64,000 bases of DNA from Flavobacterium saccharophilum (GTDB lineage: Bacteria; Bacteroidota; Bacteroidia; Flavobacteriales; Flavobacteriaceae), in the NCBI RefSeq assembly GCF_900142735.1, contig NZ_FRBY01000001.1, forward strand, positions 1,178,001 through 1,242,000. The letters are read 5' to 3'. A program made the position numbers and the translations under genes. Shown here piece after piece: positions 41,392-51,908 of the stretch. Numbering within the stretch: position 1 is the first letter of the stretch; each line of letters starts with the position of its first letter. The notes beneath the pieces were generated by a model, which worked only from the letters and a program-made list of their open reading frames with translations, was not told the origin of the DNA and did no database searches.

Positions 41392-43268
41392 TTTTTTACA
41401 AGAATAATATTTTGATTGTATTGTTTCGTAATGTTTTTGATGGCAGTATTCCATGTTTCAAAATTTTCTTTTTCTAAGAGTAAAACATTCATCTCCATTT
41501 TTTGATCTATAATGATTGTGTTGTTAACCTTTTTATAGTTGATACTTGCCTGGAAAAAATCATTTTTAAAAGTAAAATTTTCAGGTAAAAAATCTAAAGA
41601 ATATCCTGCTGGAATTGCGAATTCATATTCAAACTCATAAGACTTTTTAAAGTCATTTTCCAATGGGTTTTTTCTTTTCTCAATATTAATTCTTGCATCA
41701 GAATAAGGAAAAAACAGCATTGGTTTAAAAAGCAATTGATTGTCTGTCTGTTTGATCCATTTATCTAATTCAAAATGATATAAAATTTGAAGCGCATTTT
41801 GCGATACATCATCATTTTTAATTTCAATATTAGATGTTTGAATGTTTTGGATGAAACGCGCCAAGTATTCCTTTAGCATTTCATCTTTATCAGTTGTCGT
41901 TATATAACTGCTAATAAATTGTGTTTTTATAAATCCGTTTAACTTAAAATCTGCTTCACCTAACAAGGAATTCTTATCGAATTTGAGTTTGAGTTTGCCG
42001 ATAGTTTTGTTTTTATCAGCTGGGATAACAGGTACTTTGATGATTCGGTATTTCTCATCATCTATTTTTACTAAAGCTTCTTTTCCCTGAATAAACGGAG
42101 TAATATTTGGGAACGAAGTATAATGACCAGTTGCGTCGAGAAAGATGTCTTTATTATCAATTGTCGCAACAGTAATCATATGATTATCCACAATTGGGCT
42201 TGGAACATTCTCATAGGTATAATTGTTCTGACGTGTTCCAATCCAGGAAATATTCGATTCTATGCCGGCATAGTGTAGCATTTCATTCAGTAAGTTGGCC
42301 ATATCTTTACAATCGCCATATTTTTTATGTAATACTGAAGCGGCTTCTCTAGGAATAAATCCACCCATCCCGTCTTCAAAAGCAACATAGTTGATTTTAC
42401 TCTGAACATAATCAAAAATAGCTTTTGCCTTTGCTGTATTATCGGTCAATCCGTTAATAAGTTCGGCCGTTTTTTCTTTTACCTGCGTTTGGTCTTCTTT
42501 ATTAATATTTTTAATGGTTTCGGCATAAAAATGATAAAGATTGTCTACAGAACCAACGACATTTTGTGTGCCAGTAGCTGTTTTGTAATTTTTAATGTAA
42601 AAGATTAAATGCGGACTATAATAAGAAGGGCCTGGTGAACCGTTTTCTTTTTCTTCTTTAGCAGCATTTAATAATTGCCAGGTATAGATAGTGAAGTCAC
42701 CTTCTTTTTGAGTCGAAAAATCAATTTTATCATCAAATTTACCTTGTACTGTGTATCCGATTTCGACATCGTTAGAAACTTTCAAAATAATTTTTGAAGA
42801 TTTACAATCGAGGTAATCTTTGAAATAAAAGCTTTCTAAAAATTGAGGCTTTTTATATTCCTTTTTATAGAAAGAGTAGGTTTGAGAACCTTCTTCCAAA
42901 TTTAAAAAGTTGTAGTATTTGAATTTCATGTCATGAAAAAAGACATCCCCAATTTCGCGATCACCGGTTCCAATATAACTTATTTTTTCTTTTTTGTTTT
43001 TTGGAGAAATACTATAAGCTTCTATGTCATAAACTTTCTCAAATGAATCAATATAGGTAATTCTGTTACCCAGAACTGTATTTTCATTTTTATCACCTAC
43101 CCATTTTTTTTCTTTCGAGGTTAAAATTATTGAAGGAATATTATTTTTTATAGAAATCTCATACGAATCAACTTTTTCATCAATATATGAATTTGGTTTT
43201 GTACTCTGGGCACTACAAAAAATCGCTAAAAAAAATATAAATAAATAGAAGTGCCTATATAAAATCAT
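41388..43268 (-). CDS. DUF3857/transglutaminase-like exported protein
   Basis: 626 residues with signal peptide (to IFCSAQS). DUF3857 at the N-terminal half and a transglutaminase-like core with a full triad: Cys in KYGDCKDMANLL, His in VDNHMI, Asp in IFLDATGHY. The C-terminal part is a DUF2569/DUF3858-like beta region. Such proteins are common in Bacteroidetes; they may cleave or cross-link peptides in the periplasm, but no substrate is known. First of two overlapping paralogues. Confidence 0.85.
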   Translation of the reverse strand: MILYRHFYLFIFFLAIFCSAQSTKPNSYIDEKVDSYEISIKNNIPSIILTSKEKKWVGDKNENTVLGNRITYIDSFEKVYDIEAYSISPKNKKEKISYIGTGDREIGDVFFHDMKFKYYNFLNLEEGSQTYSFYKKEYKKPQFLESFYFKDYLDCKSSKIILKVSNDVEIGYTVQGKFDDKIDFSTQKEGDFTIYTWQLLNAAKEEKENGSPGPSYYSPHLIFYIKNYKTATGTQNVVGSVDNLYHFYAETIKNINKEDQTQVKEKTAELINGLTDNTAKAKAIFDYVQSKINYVAFEDGMGGFIPREAASVLHKKYGDCKDMANLLNEMLHYAGIESNISWIGTRQNNYTYENVPSPIVDNHMITVATIDNKDIFLDATGHYTSFPNITPFIQGKEALVKIDDEKYRIIKVPVIPADKNKTIGKLKLKFDKNSLLGEADFKLNGFIKTQFISSYITTTDKDEMLKEYLARFIQNIQTSNIEIKNDDVSQNALQILYHFELDKWIKQTDNQLLFKPMLFFPYSDARINIEKRKNPLENDFKKSYEFEYEFAIPAGYSLDFLPENFTFKNDFFQASINYKKVNNTIIIDQKMEMNVLLLEKENFETWNTAIKNITKQYNQNIILVKK

Positions 43269-43381
43269 CTATCAAAAAGAATTAAAAGTATTTAGAAATA
43301 TTAAGGCAATATTAACAAATAAATTCAACTATTATAATAATTCTGCAAAAGTTTATTTGTAGCAATTTTTACTTCACTTTT

Positions 43382-44092
43382 TTAAAAGTTTAACTTCGTA
43401 AATCCCCAATTCAAAGTATTAAAAAGTACCAACTCATTTTTTAAAGTGGGCAATTCTAAAATCAATTTAAGTGTTTCGTGCGCCATCATAGTTCCGATAA
43501 TTCCAGGCAAAGTTCCTAATACACCATTCAAATTACAATTTGGAACCTCTTTAGGATCTGGCATTTCAGGGAATAAATCGCGCAGGTTCTTACTTCCGTT
43601 ATGATTAAAAACAGCAACCTGACCTTCAAATTTTAAGATACTTCCGTAGACCAAAGGCTTCTGAAATTGCACGCAAGTATCGTTTACCAGATAACGGGTT
43701 GCAAAATTATCAGATCCGTCTACAATAACATCGTATTGCTGAATGATTGTTGCTGCATTTTCCCTTGTCAATTTGGCATTAATAGCTTCAACCTCAATTA
43801 AAGGATTCAGTTTTGAAACGACTTCTTTCGCAATAATCGCTTTTTCTTTTCCAATTTCATTTTCAGTATATAAAATCTGTCGGTGTAAATTATGAATCTC
43901 AATGGTGTCAAAATCCATAATTCCGATATAGCCAGCTCCTGCCGTTGCAATATATTGTAAAACAGGACAGCCCAAACCGCCAGCGCCAATTACTAAAACT
44001 TTTGCTTTTTTGAGTTTTTCCTGACCTTCATCGCCAATTTCAGGAAGAATGGTTTGTCGGTTATAGCGTAGAAATTCTTGTATAATGCTCAT
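43382..44092 (-). CDS. thiF: ThiF/MoeB/HesA family adenylyltransferase
   Basis: 236 residues. Activates the C-terminal Gly of ThiS by adenylation for sulfur transfer. Rossmann ATP site GAGGLGCPVLQY near residue 37, DTIEIHNLHRQILY, GSDNFATRYLVN and VPNCNLNGVLGTLPGIIG. The CxxC zinc pairs of E. coli ThiF are absent, as is usual for shorter forms. Last gene of the thiamine operon, 59 bp after thiH; an inverted repeat fills the gap. Confidence 0.92.
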   Translation of the reverse strand: MSIIQEFLRYNRQTILPEIGDEGQEKLKKAKVLVIGAGGLGCPVLQYIATAGAGYIGIMDFDTIEIHNLHRQILYTENEIGKEKAIIAKEVVSKLNPLIEVEAINAKLTRENAATIIQQYDVIVDGSDNFATRYLVNDTCVQFQKPLVYGSILKFEGQVAVFNHNGSKNLRDLFPEMPDPKEVPNCNLNGVLGTLPGIIGTMMAHETLKLILELPTLKNELVLFNTLNWGFTKLNF

Positions 44093-44114
44093 TTTTTTTT
44101 AAGTCTTAAAGTTT

Positions 44115-44169
44115 GAAAGTCGAAAGTCATAAAGTCAAAAGTTGGCGGACTTTATGACTTTCGACTTTC
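44115..44169. repeat. Inverted repeat covering the thiH stop codon
   Basis: Exact 22-bp arms (GAAAGTCGAAAGTCATAAAG then TC at 44115-44136; complement at 44148-44169) with an 11-nt loop. The right arm encodes the last five residues of ThiH (ESRKS) and its stop codon. Possible mRNA stability or processing site between thiH and thiF. Confidence 0.88.
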
Positions 44170-45288
44170 AGACCTTTGACTAAATGTTCTATCCCAATCT
44201 TTCCAAACGGGTTCGTAGCCTGATTTTTTTATGATTTCTGATATTTCTTTTGCGGATCTTTCGTCGCTAATTTCAAATTGCTCCAATGATTGTGGATCTA
44301 CGACATAACCACCCGGATTGGTTTTAGATCCTGCACTCATACTTGTAACACCAATCGGAATAATGTTATTTCTGAATTTTTCGTTTTCACGAGTTGAAAT
44401 AGAAATTTCCAGATCTTCATTCCATAAACGATAAGCGCAAATAAGTTGTGTCAGATCTTTATCGTCCATAATAAAATTAGGTTCGATAATGCCTTCTGCC
44501 GGACGTAATCTTGGAAAGGAAACCGAATATTTAGTCTGCCAATATTTCTTTTGCAGATAATCTAAATGAAGTGCGTTGAAAAAACTATCAGTTCGCCAAT
44601 CTTCTAAACCTAATAAAACACCTAAACCTATTTTATGAATTCCTGCAGTTCCAATTCGGTCAGGAGTTTCCAGTCGATAATCAAAATTTGATTTTTTTCC
44701 CTTAGTATGATATTTTTTATAAACTTCTTGATGATACGTTTCCTGATACACCAAAACAGAATAAACACCAGCTTCATGCAAACGTTCGTAATCTTCGGTG
44801 GAAAGAGGCTGCACTTCTACAGAAATAATCGAAAACTGTTCCCGTATCAAAGCAATGGCATTGAGGAAATAATTAATATTTACGGTGTAATTAGCTTCAC
44901 CAGTAACCAATAAAACATGATCGAAACCAACATTTTTTACTGCTTCAACTTCGAGTTTTATCTCTGCGTCAGTAAGCGTTTTTCGTTTGATTTTATTGTC
45001 AAGACTGAAACCGCAATACGTACAAATGTTTTGGCATTCGTTGCTTAAATATAACGGCGCGTACATTTGAATCGTTTTTCCGAAGCGTTTTTTAGTTAGT
45101 TCATGGCATTGCTGCGCCATTTGTTCCAGATAATTTTGAGCAACAGGAGAAATCAAAACTAAAAAGTCATCTAGAGTTCGTTTTGTTTTTGCCAACGCGC
45201 GTTCGACATCTTGAGAAGTTGTGTGGTATATTTTAGATTGAATATTATCCCAATTATATTGCTCAAATATTGCTTTAAATGTTTTCAT
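44152..45288 (-). CDS. thiH: 2-iminoacetate synthase
   Basis: 378 residues. Radical-SAM enzyme that cleaves tyrosine to 2-iminoacetate for thiazole formation. The cluster motif CQNICTYC (C-x3-C-x2-C) lies near residue 86; VLLVTGEANYTV and SVEVQPLSTEDYERL follow, with a C-terminal SAGSKTNPGGY block. Normal length; the last five residues come from a repeat arm. A 141-bp gap upstream separates it from thiG and holds another repeat. Confidence 0.96.
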   Translation of the reverse strand: MKTFKAIFEQYNWDNIQSKIYHTTSQDVERALAKTKRTLDDFLVLISPVAQNYLEQMAQQCHELTKKRFGKTIQMYAPLYLSNECQNICTYCGFSLDNKIKRKTLTDAEIKLEVEAVKNVGFDHVLLVTGEANYTVNINYFLNAIALIREQFSIISVEVQPLSTEDYERLHEAGVYSVLVYQETYHQEVYKKYHTKGKKSNFDYRLETPDRIGTAGIHKIGLGVLLGLEDWRTDSFFNALHLDYLQKKYWQTKYSVSFPRLRPAEGIIEPNFIMDDKDLTQLICAYRLWNEDLEISISTRENEKFRNNIIPIGVTSMSAGSKTNPGGYVVDPQSLEQFEISDERSAKEISEIIKKSGYEPVWKDWDRTFSQRSESRKS

Positions 45289-45298
45289 TGGATTGTGT

Positions 45299-45426
45299 TT
45301 TTTAACCGCAAAGTGCGCTAAGGATTACGCAAAGTTCGCAAAGCTTTGTGTGTTTTGTTTTTGATGAAAAAGTTCGCAAAGTTTTGCGAACTTTGCGTAA
45401 AACCCTTGCGAACTTTGCGGTTAAAT
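45299..45426. repeat. Long CGCAAAG-type inverted repeat inside the thiamine operon
   Basis: The ends TTTAACCGCAAAG and CTTTGCGGTTAAA face each other over 128 bp; inner CGCAAAGTTCGCAAAG and CTTTGCGAACTTTGCG segments also pair. It fills nearly all of the thiG-thiH gap. No promoter is seen in it. It resembles the element at 10411-10556. Confidence 0.85.
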
Positions 45427-45429
45427 AAA

Positions 45430-46206
45430 TTACTCATATAAAAATGAAGTCAAAGGACTAGAAGCAACAGCATAATTTTGTTGATTAGCAATTTTAGCTT
45501 CAAAAGCTTTTCTTCCTGCAATAACGGCTTCTTTGAATGCCTCAGCCATTAATTTTGGGTTTCCGGCTACCGCAATTGCAGTATTGACTAAAACAGCATC
45601 GGCACCAATTTCCATCGCTTTTGCGGCGTCTGATGGTGCTCCGATTCCCGCATCGATAATTACAGGAACATTACTTTGTTCGATAATTATCTCCAGGAAA
45701 TCAATAGTTTTTAATCCTTTGTTACTTCCAATTGGGGAGCCTAAAGGCATCACCGCTGTCGTTCCCGCACTTTCTAAATGTTTACACAAAACAGGATCGG
45801 CATGAATGTAGGGCAGCACAAAAAAACCAAGTTTGGCTAATTCCTCTGTCGCTCTTAAAGTCTCAATCGGGTCGGGCATTAAATATTTTGGATCTGGATG
45901 AATTTCAAGTTTTACCCAATTGGTTTCGAGTGCTTCTCTTGCTAGTTGAGCTGCGAAAACAGCTTCTTTGGCATTTCTCGCTCCTGAAGTATTGGGTAAT
46001 AAATTGATATTTGGATGTTTTAAATGCGACAAAATAGCATCGGTATCCGTTTCAAGATCGATACGTTTTAAAGCCACCGTCACCAATTCACTTTCTGATG
46101 CAAGGATTGCTTCCTCCATCTGGATATTAGAACCAAATTTCCCTGTTCCCAAAAACAAACGGGATTTAAAGCTTTTATCACCAATATTAAACACTGACGT
46201 TTGCAT
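45430..46206 (-). CDS. thiG: Thiazole synthase
   Basis: 258 residues. Builds the thiazole phosphate from deoxyxylulose phosphate, ThiS-thiocarboxylate and iminoacetate. [10 protein letters not shown] at the N-terminus, VTVALKRID with the Schiff-base Lys region, [17 protein letters not shown], and [20 protein letters not shown] with [10 protein letters not shown]. Full length for the family. Its start overlaps the end of thiE by 20 bp. Confidence 0.97.
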   Translation of the reverse strand: MQTSVFNIGDKSFKSRLFLGTGKFGSNIQMEEAILASESELVTVALKRIDLETDTDAILSHLKHPNINLLPNTSGARNAKEAVFAAQLAREALETNWVKLEIHPDPKYLMPDPIETLRATEELAKLGFFVLPYIHADPVLCKHLESAGTTAVMPLGSPIGSNKGLKTIDFLEIIIEQSNVPVIIDAGIGAPSDAAKAMEIGADAVLVNTAIAVAGNPKLMAEAFKEAVIAGRKAFEAKIANQQNYAVASSPLTSFLYE

Positions 46207-46825
46207 ATAATTGTTCGTTGAGTTGTTGAATTAATTTTTCTTTTTGATCACTTTTTGTAATCATTCCGGAAACAGCAATTCCGTGAATTCCGGTTTCCAT
46301 TAACGGACTTATATCGTTTAACGTGATTCCGCCAATGGCGTAAACAGGAGTTTCTATTTTACTATTTTTCATTTTTTGAAGAATAGTGTAGTAGCCTGAC
46401 AAACCTAAAATTGGGCTTAATTTTTCTTTTGTATCGGTAAAACGAAAAGGTCCTAATCCGATGTAATCACAACCATTTTTTACGTGACTTTCAATATCCT
46501 CAAAGGTGTTGGCTGTTCCTCCAATAATTTTGGTATTTCCTAAAATTGCTCTTGCTTCTGCAATATTCATGTCGGTTAAACCTAAATGCACACCATCTGC
46601 AGCGATTTGTTGTGCCAGATATAAATTGTCATTTACAATAAAATTGGCGAGATATTCTTCGCATAAAAATTTCACCGCTTCCGCTAAAGCAAAAGTGTCT
46701 TTGGCTGTTTGATTTTTGAAACGCAGTTGTATCCAATCACATCCGGCATCTAAGGCATGATGAATATTATACAATTGTTCTTCGATTGTTTTTCCTTGCG
46801 AAATGTATTGCAGTTTATTGTACAT
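46187..46825 (-). CDS. thiE: Thiamine phosphate synthase
   Basis: 212 residues from the ATG at 46825 ([12 protein letters not shown]); a TTG four codons upstream is possible. Joins HMP pyrophosphate and thiazole phosphate. TIM-barrel motifs: [17 protein letters not shown] with the pyrophosphate-binding Asn-Asp, [25 protein letters not shown] and VYAIGGI. This is the canonical ThiE of the operon, in contrast to the paralogue at 47537. Overlaps thiD by 11 bp and thiG by 20 bp. Confidence 0.94.
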   Translation of the reverse strand: MYNKLQYISQGKTIEEQLYNIHHALDAGCDWIQLRFKNQTAKDTFALAEAVKFLCEEYLANFIVNDNLYLAQQIAADGVHLGLTDMNIAEARAILGNTKIIGGTANTFEDIESHVKNGCDYIGLGPFRFTDTKEKLSPILGLSGYYTILQKMKNSKIETPVYAIGGITLNDISPLMETGIHGIAVSGMITKSDQKEKLIQQLNEQLYANVSV

Positions 46826-47570
46826 AGTGATATCCAATTAAAGTTGATGTTGAATTCAGGTATTTTTCTATGTAGGTTTTAGCATTTTTACAAGCTTCTT
46901 CCAAAGTTTGGTCTAATGCCAGATTTGCAGCTATTGCTGCTGATAAAACACAGCCGGAACCATGTTTTTCAAAACATTTTTTTTGGGAAGGGGCAAATTC
47001 AATAATTTCATTTTTTAAGAACAAACGATCCGTACCAATTTCCGATTCGTTATGTCCTCCTTTTAGTAAAATGTTGGTTGGAATTTCATTTTGGAGCCAA
47101 AGTTTGTTTGGAATAAAATCAGGAAATAAAATTTCAATTTCGTTGTAATTAGGCGTAATCAAATCAATTTTTGAAAGAATCTTATTAAGATCTGAATCTT
47201 CTTCGACTTTCAAAAATTCGAATTTTGTGGTGGATTTTAAAACCGGATCCCAGACAATTTTAGTCGTTGGAGACAATAGTTTTATCGTGGAAAGAATTCG
47301 GTTTAAATAATGCAGGCTTGGCATAATCCCGATTTTTACCGTTTTGATTTTATAGCTTAAAAATAACGTTTCAATAGAGCGGATTACAAAACTCAAATTG
47401 GTCCATTGAATTTCATAAAAGCCATCTTCCGTCTGAATTGTATTTGCCGATGCAACGGCAAAACCTGTCACCTGATGTTGTTCGAATGTTTTAACATCTG
47501 CCAAAACACCCGCGCCACCACAAGGATCAAGTCCTGCTATGCTAAGTACGAATGGGCGATTTGCTGACAT
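46815..47570 (-). CDS. thiD: Hydroxymethylpyrimidine/phosphomethylpyrimidine kinase
   Basis: 251 residues of the ribokinase fold. Phosphorylates HMP and HMP phosphate. SIAGLDPCGGAGVLADVKTF at the N-terminus, VWDPVLKSTTKFEFL, TPNYNEIEILFP and the anion-hole HGSGCVLSAAIAANLA near the C-terminus. Overlaps the TenI-like gene by 34 bp and thiE by 11 bp. Confidence 0.95.
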   Translation of the reverse strand: MSANRPFVLSIAGLDPCGGAGVLADVKTFEQHQVTGFAVASANTIQTEDGFYEIQWTNLSFVIRSIETLFLSYKIKTVKIGIMPSLHYLNRILSTIKLLSPTTKIVWDPVLKSTTKFEFLKVEEDSDLNKILSKIDLITPNYNEIEILFPDFIPNKLWLQNEIPTNILLKGGHNESEIGTDRLFLKNEIIEFAPSQKKCFEKHGSGCVLSAAIAANLALDQTLEEACKNAKTYIEKYLNSTSTLIGYHYVQ

Positions 47571-48136
47571 AATTTAAATTGTTTTACAGGGTTTTCACTA
47601 TTCCAGATGCTTCCTAAAAGCGCGACATCATCAAAACCATTTTCAAGTGTTTTTTTGATGTTTTCAAGATCAATTCCGCCTAAAGCGATAACTTTTGTAT
47701 TTGTGTTTGTTCTTAATGCTAAAGCTTCAAAAAGATTTTTTACAGGATAATATTCTTCTTTAGAAATGCTTTTGAAAACAGGACTTAAAAAGGCATATTC
47801 GAACTCTTTTTCTAAAGAATTAAAATCTTCTATAGAATGAGTTGATGTTGAATACCTGCAAGGTTTTGAAAACCTTGCAGGAAAATCATGAGAATGTTTT
47901 CGATCTTTTTCAGAAAAATGAATTCGGTTAATTCCAAAATCTTCTGCCAATTGATGATGACTGTGTAAAACCAAATGAGATCTGAATTCTACTTTTATCT
48001 GATCAATAAAATGCGCCATTTCAATTTCAGAAAATTCAGGTTTCCGAATATGAAGGAAAGACAACCCTTCCTCAAACAAAGATCCAATAATGTCAATTTC
48101 GCCAGAAATTGCAGAAGGATTAGTAATTACAATCAT
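47537..48136 (-). CDS. ThiE/TenI-like protein
   Basis: 199 residues with the ThiE/TenI barrel (LSFLHIRKPEFSE, STSTHSIEDF, YAFLSPVFKSISKEEY, VIALGGID). The ThiE pyrophosphate residues are replaced: VLHSHHQLA stands where ThiE has VNDN. A canonical ThiE is in the same operon, so this is more likely a TenI-type thiazole tautomerase, or a degenerate synthase. Residues 85-94 (FPARFSKPCR) are encoded by a perfect palindrome at 47855-47881, an apparent in-frame insertion beside the conserved STSTHS loop. Confidence 0.82.
   Translation of the reverse strand: MIVITNPSAISGEIDIIGSLFEEGLSFLHIRKPEFSEIEMAHFIDQIKVEFRSHLVLHSHHQLAEDFGINRIHFSEKDRKHSHDFPARFSKPCRYSTSTHSIEDFNSLEKEFEYAFLSPVFKSISKEEYYPVKNLFEALALRTNTNTKVIALGGIDLENIKKTLENGFDDVALLGSIWNSENPVKQFKLCQQIAHSYLA
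47855..47881. repeat. 27-bp perfect palindrome inside a coding region
   Basis: Two 13-bp arms, CCTGCAAGGTTTT and its complement, around one base. It belongs to the same AGGTTTT/AAAACCT family as 9064-9096 and the stem at 17231-17263. It lies in frame in the TenI-like gene. Confidence 0.92.
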
Positions 48137-48159
48137 ATCTTTCTTCTTTGTTCTCTATT

Positions 48160-48184
48160 CTATTTTCTTTACTCTATTCTCTAT
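48160..48184 (+). repeat. Noncoding copy of the 25-mer found in the receptor signal peptide
   Basis: CTATTTTCTTTACTCTATTC followed by TCTAT, identical to 25353-25377. It fills most of the 52-bp gap between thiC and the TenI-like gene. Confidence 0.9.
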
Positions 48185-48188
48185 ATTC

Positions 48189-50044
<1,856 letters not shown>

Positions 50045-50175
50045 GATCTTGATTGTGTTGAATGTTAGATGTAAAATGAAAGATGGTTCGGTAGAGGAAC
50101 AGCGGTGTGTCTACTTTCTGTATGAAATTGGAATTTGGATTTTATCCCGAGGTTTTTGCGATTGGAATTTAACTT

Positions 50176-50382
50176 TTAGCCCCCCTGTGTAGCAGAAATA
50201 ATTAAAATTTCGTCGGTTTCTTGTACGAAATGTTGGTTCCAATTGATTTTTGGAACGACGGTGTTGTTAATGGCAACGGCAATTCCGTTTTGTTTGTTGG
50301 GGATTTCGAGATCGAGCAATGATTGAACGCTTAGCGATTCAGCATTGAATTTTTTGATTTGTTGGTTGATTTTTAGTTCCAT
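50176..50382 (-). CDS. thiS: Sulfur carrier protein ThiS
   Basis: 68 residues with the ubiquitin-like fold and the essential C-terminal Gly-Gly (IISATQGG), which is adenylated by ThiF and converted to the thiocarboxylate used by ThiG. Central block [17 protein letters not shown] is typical. First gene after the TPP riboswitch. Confidence 0.94.
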   Translation of the reverse strand: MELKINQQIKKFNAESLSVQSLLDLEIPNKQNGIAVAINNTVVPKINWNQHFVQETDEILIISATQGG

Positions 50383-50402
50383 TCCTTTAGATTTAGTTTC
50401 TT

Positions 50403-50430
50403 GTAGAGACGCACTGCCGTGCGTCTCTAC
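50403..50430. repeat. GTAGAGACGCAC palindrome between TPP riboswitch and thiS
   Basis: Perfect 12-bp arms, GTAGAGACGCAC and its complement, with a TGCC loop. Same family as 10335-10360. It lies 21 bp before thiS and 52 bp after the aptamer, so it is within the expression-platform region of the operon leader. Confidence 0.9.
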
Positions 50431-50481
50431 TTTAGGAATGGCTACAAAAACGCATAAAAATGCGCGCAGAAGTCATCTTAC

Positions 50482-50562
50482 TTTTCCCTACGCTAGTATG
50501 AACTAGATCAGGTTCAGAGGGTAAAATCTCAGCCTGCTTATTTAGCAGACACCCCTAAAGTG
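50482..50562 (-). promoter_or_regulatory. TPP riboswitch of the thiamine operon
   Basis: On the minus strand: GGGGTGTCTGC, a TAAATAAGC loop, GGCTGAGATTTTACCC, GAACCTGATCTAGTTCATAC, and TAGCGTAGGGAA, all conserved thi-box segments in order. A TACATTTG -7 element lies at 50568-50575 with only a weak TTTA at the -33 position. It precedes thiS by 100 nt and should repress the whole eight-gene operon when thiamine pyrophosphate is plentiful. Confidence 0.96.
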
Positions 50563-50603
50563 TGAAGCAAATGTAATAAAATTTTGTTTGGTTGTTTAAA
50601 AAA

Positions 50604-50627
50604 GTTTCAAGTTTCAGGTTTCAAGTT
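50604..50627. repeat. Dispersed 24-mer, copy 3
   Basis: Exact copy of 50021-50044, in the gap between the tag gene and the thiamine operon promoter. Confidence 0.9.
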
Positions 50628-50655
50628 GCCTCTGGAAACTGAAAACTGAGACTGT

Positions 50656-51225
50656 TTACTGGCTTCTTTTCCAGCAATCTTCCGCGTGATCATTGATCAT
50701 TCCGGTAGCTTGCATGTGTGCGTAAATTACGGTTGAACCAACAAATTTAAAGCCTCTTTTTTTTAAATCTTTACTGATTTCGTCAGAAAGTGGAGTAGTG
50801 GCCGGCGCGTCTTTTGACGTTTTGAGGTTATTTATGATTGGTTTTCCGTTGGTATATTTCCAGATATAATCAGAGAAACTGCCAAATTCTTCCTGTACTT
50901 TCATAAAAGCCTGAGCATTAGAAACGGCTGCTTTTATTTTTAGTTTATTGCGGATGATTCCGGTATTTTGCATCAATTCTTCGATTTTATCTTCAGAATA
51001 ATGAGCTATTTTTTTATAATCGAAATGATCAAAAGCATTTCTGAAATTCTCTCTTTTGTTTAAAATGGTAATCCAGCTTAAACCGGCCTGAAAAGTTTCC
51101 AAAATTAAAAATTCGAATAAAGTAGGGTCGTCATAAACTGGAACTCCCCATTCTTCGTCATGATATTTTTTATATAAATCGCTGGAAGTGCACCAGCCGC
51201 ATCGAATTAAATTTTCGTTTTCCAT
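50656..51225 (-). CDS. tag: DNA-3-methyladenine glycosylase I
   Basis: 189 residues. Removes 3-methyladenine from DNA. RCGWCTSSDLYKKYHDEEWG at the N-terminus, LSWITILNKRENF, and the zinc-site segment HMQATGMINDHAEDCW with Cys and His ligands. It shares one base with the preceding lipoprotein gene. It is distant from the alkylation-repair group at 9437-12134, so it is probably regulated separately. Confidence 0.95.
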   Translation of the reverse strand: MENENLIRCGWCTSSDLYKKYHDEEWGVPVYDDPTLFEFLILETFQAGLSWITILNKRENFRNAFDHFDYKKIAHYSEDKIEELMQNTGIIRNKLKIKAAVSNAQAFMKVQEEFGSFSDYIWKYTNGKPIINNLKTSKDAPATTPLSDEISKDLKKRGFKFVGSTVIYAHMQATGMINDHAEDCWKRSQ

Positions 51226-51896
51226 TATTTACCAATTTGCCAATGATATCCTTTTACACTTGGTATATAGGCGGAATGACCAATTATTATTAAATCATTA
51301 TAGACTTTTCTGTTGTATTTAATGCCAATTGCTTTACCAGACATGAACATTTTATTGGCCTGAAATCTAACTTTCATTTTACCGTCTTCAAGTTCGGCAT
51401 CAGATACTTTTTCTACAAGCCAGGTTGAACGCCATTTTACATTTAATTCATCGTGAGCTGTTCGGGTAACACTTTTAACAAGTTTAACGGCTTCTTCGGG
51501 AATTTTAAAATTTTGCGTCAAATCTTCTTGACTCATCGTTTGGCCAATTTTAGTACCCGAAAAGATTTTGCGTAAATTAACAAAACTCATTAAGTCCTCT
51601 TCTTTTTTTATTGGAGTTGGAGCTTTTTCTGTTGTTGCTATTTTTGCAGTAGGAATTTCTGGCGTTACAATGGGTTTAGTGACAGTAAAAGCCTTTTTTT
51701 TATTAAGTGGAGATTTATCGTCGCTGTCTTTTGCCACTGCTATTTTAGCAGGAGTTCGGTCAAGTGGTTTTTGAGGAGCAGGTTTTAAAGAACTAACAGG
51801 ATATACTTTAGCGTTAGGTTGCTTTTTGTCATCGCTGCCACAGCTATAAAGGAAGCAGCAGATTGAAAATAGTAATATTACATTAGTTTTTTTCAT
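51225..51896 (-). CDS. Lipoprotein of unknown function
   Basis: 223 residues. Lipoprotein signal with lipobox FLYSCGS, then a Lys/Pro-rich flexible stretch to about residue 100 and a folded C-terminal domain (MSFVNLRKIFSGTKIGQTMS to the end). I recognise no family. It lies between the queuosine-precursor transporter and tag genes on one probable transcript. Confidence 0.7.
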   Translation of the reverse strand: MKKTNVILLFSICCFLYSCGSDDKKQPNAKVYPVSSLKPAPQKPLDRTPAKIAVAKDSDDKSPLNKKKAFTVTKPIVTPEIPTAKIATTEKAPTPIKKEEDLMSFVNLRKIFSGTKIGQTMSQEDLTQNFKIPEEAVKLVKSVTRTAHDELNVKWRSTWLVEKVSDAELEDGKMKVRFQANKMFMSGKAIGIKYNRKVYNDLIIIGHSAYIPSVKGYHWQIGK

Positions 51897-51908
51897 AACA
51901 ATAATTTT

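Noticed and set aside
45299..45426. Possible CRISPR-like array of CGCAAAG units
   Set aside because: Units are irregular, inverted and without spacers of constant length; it is an imperfect inverted repeat.
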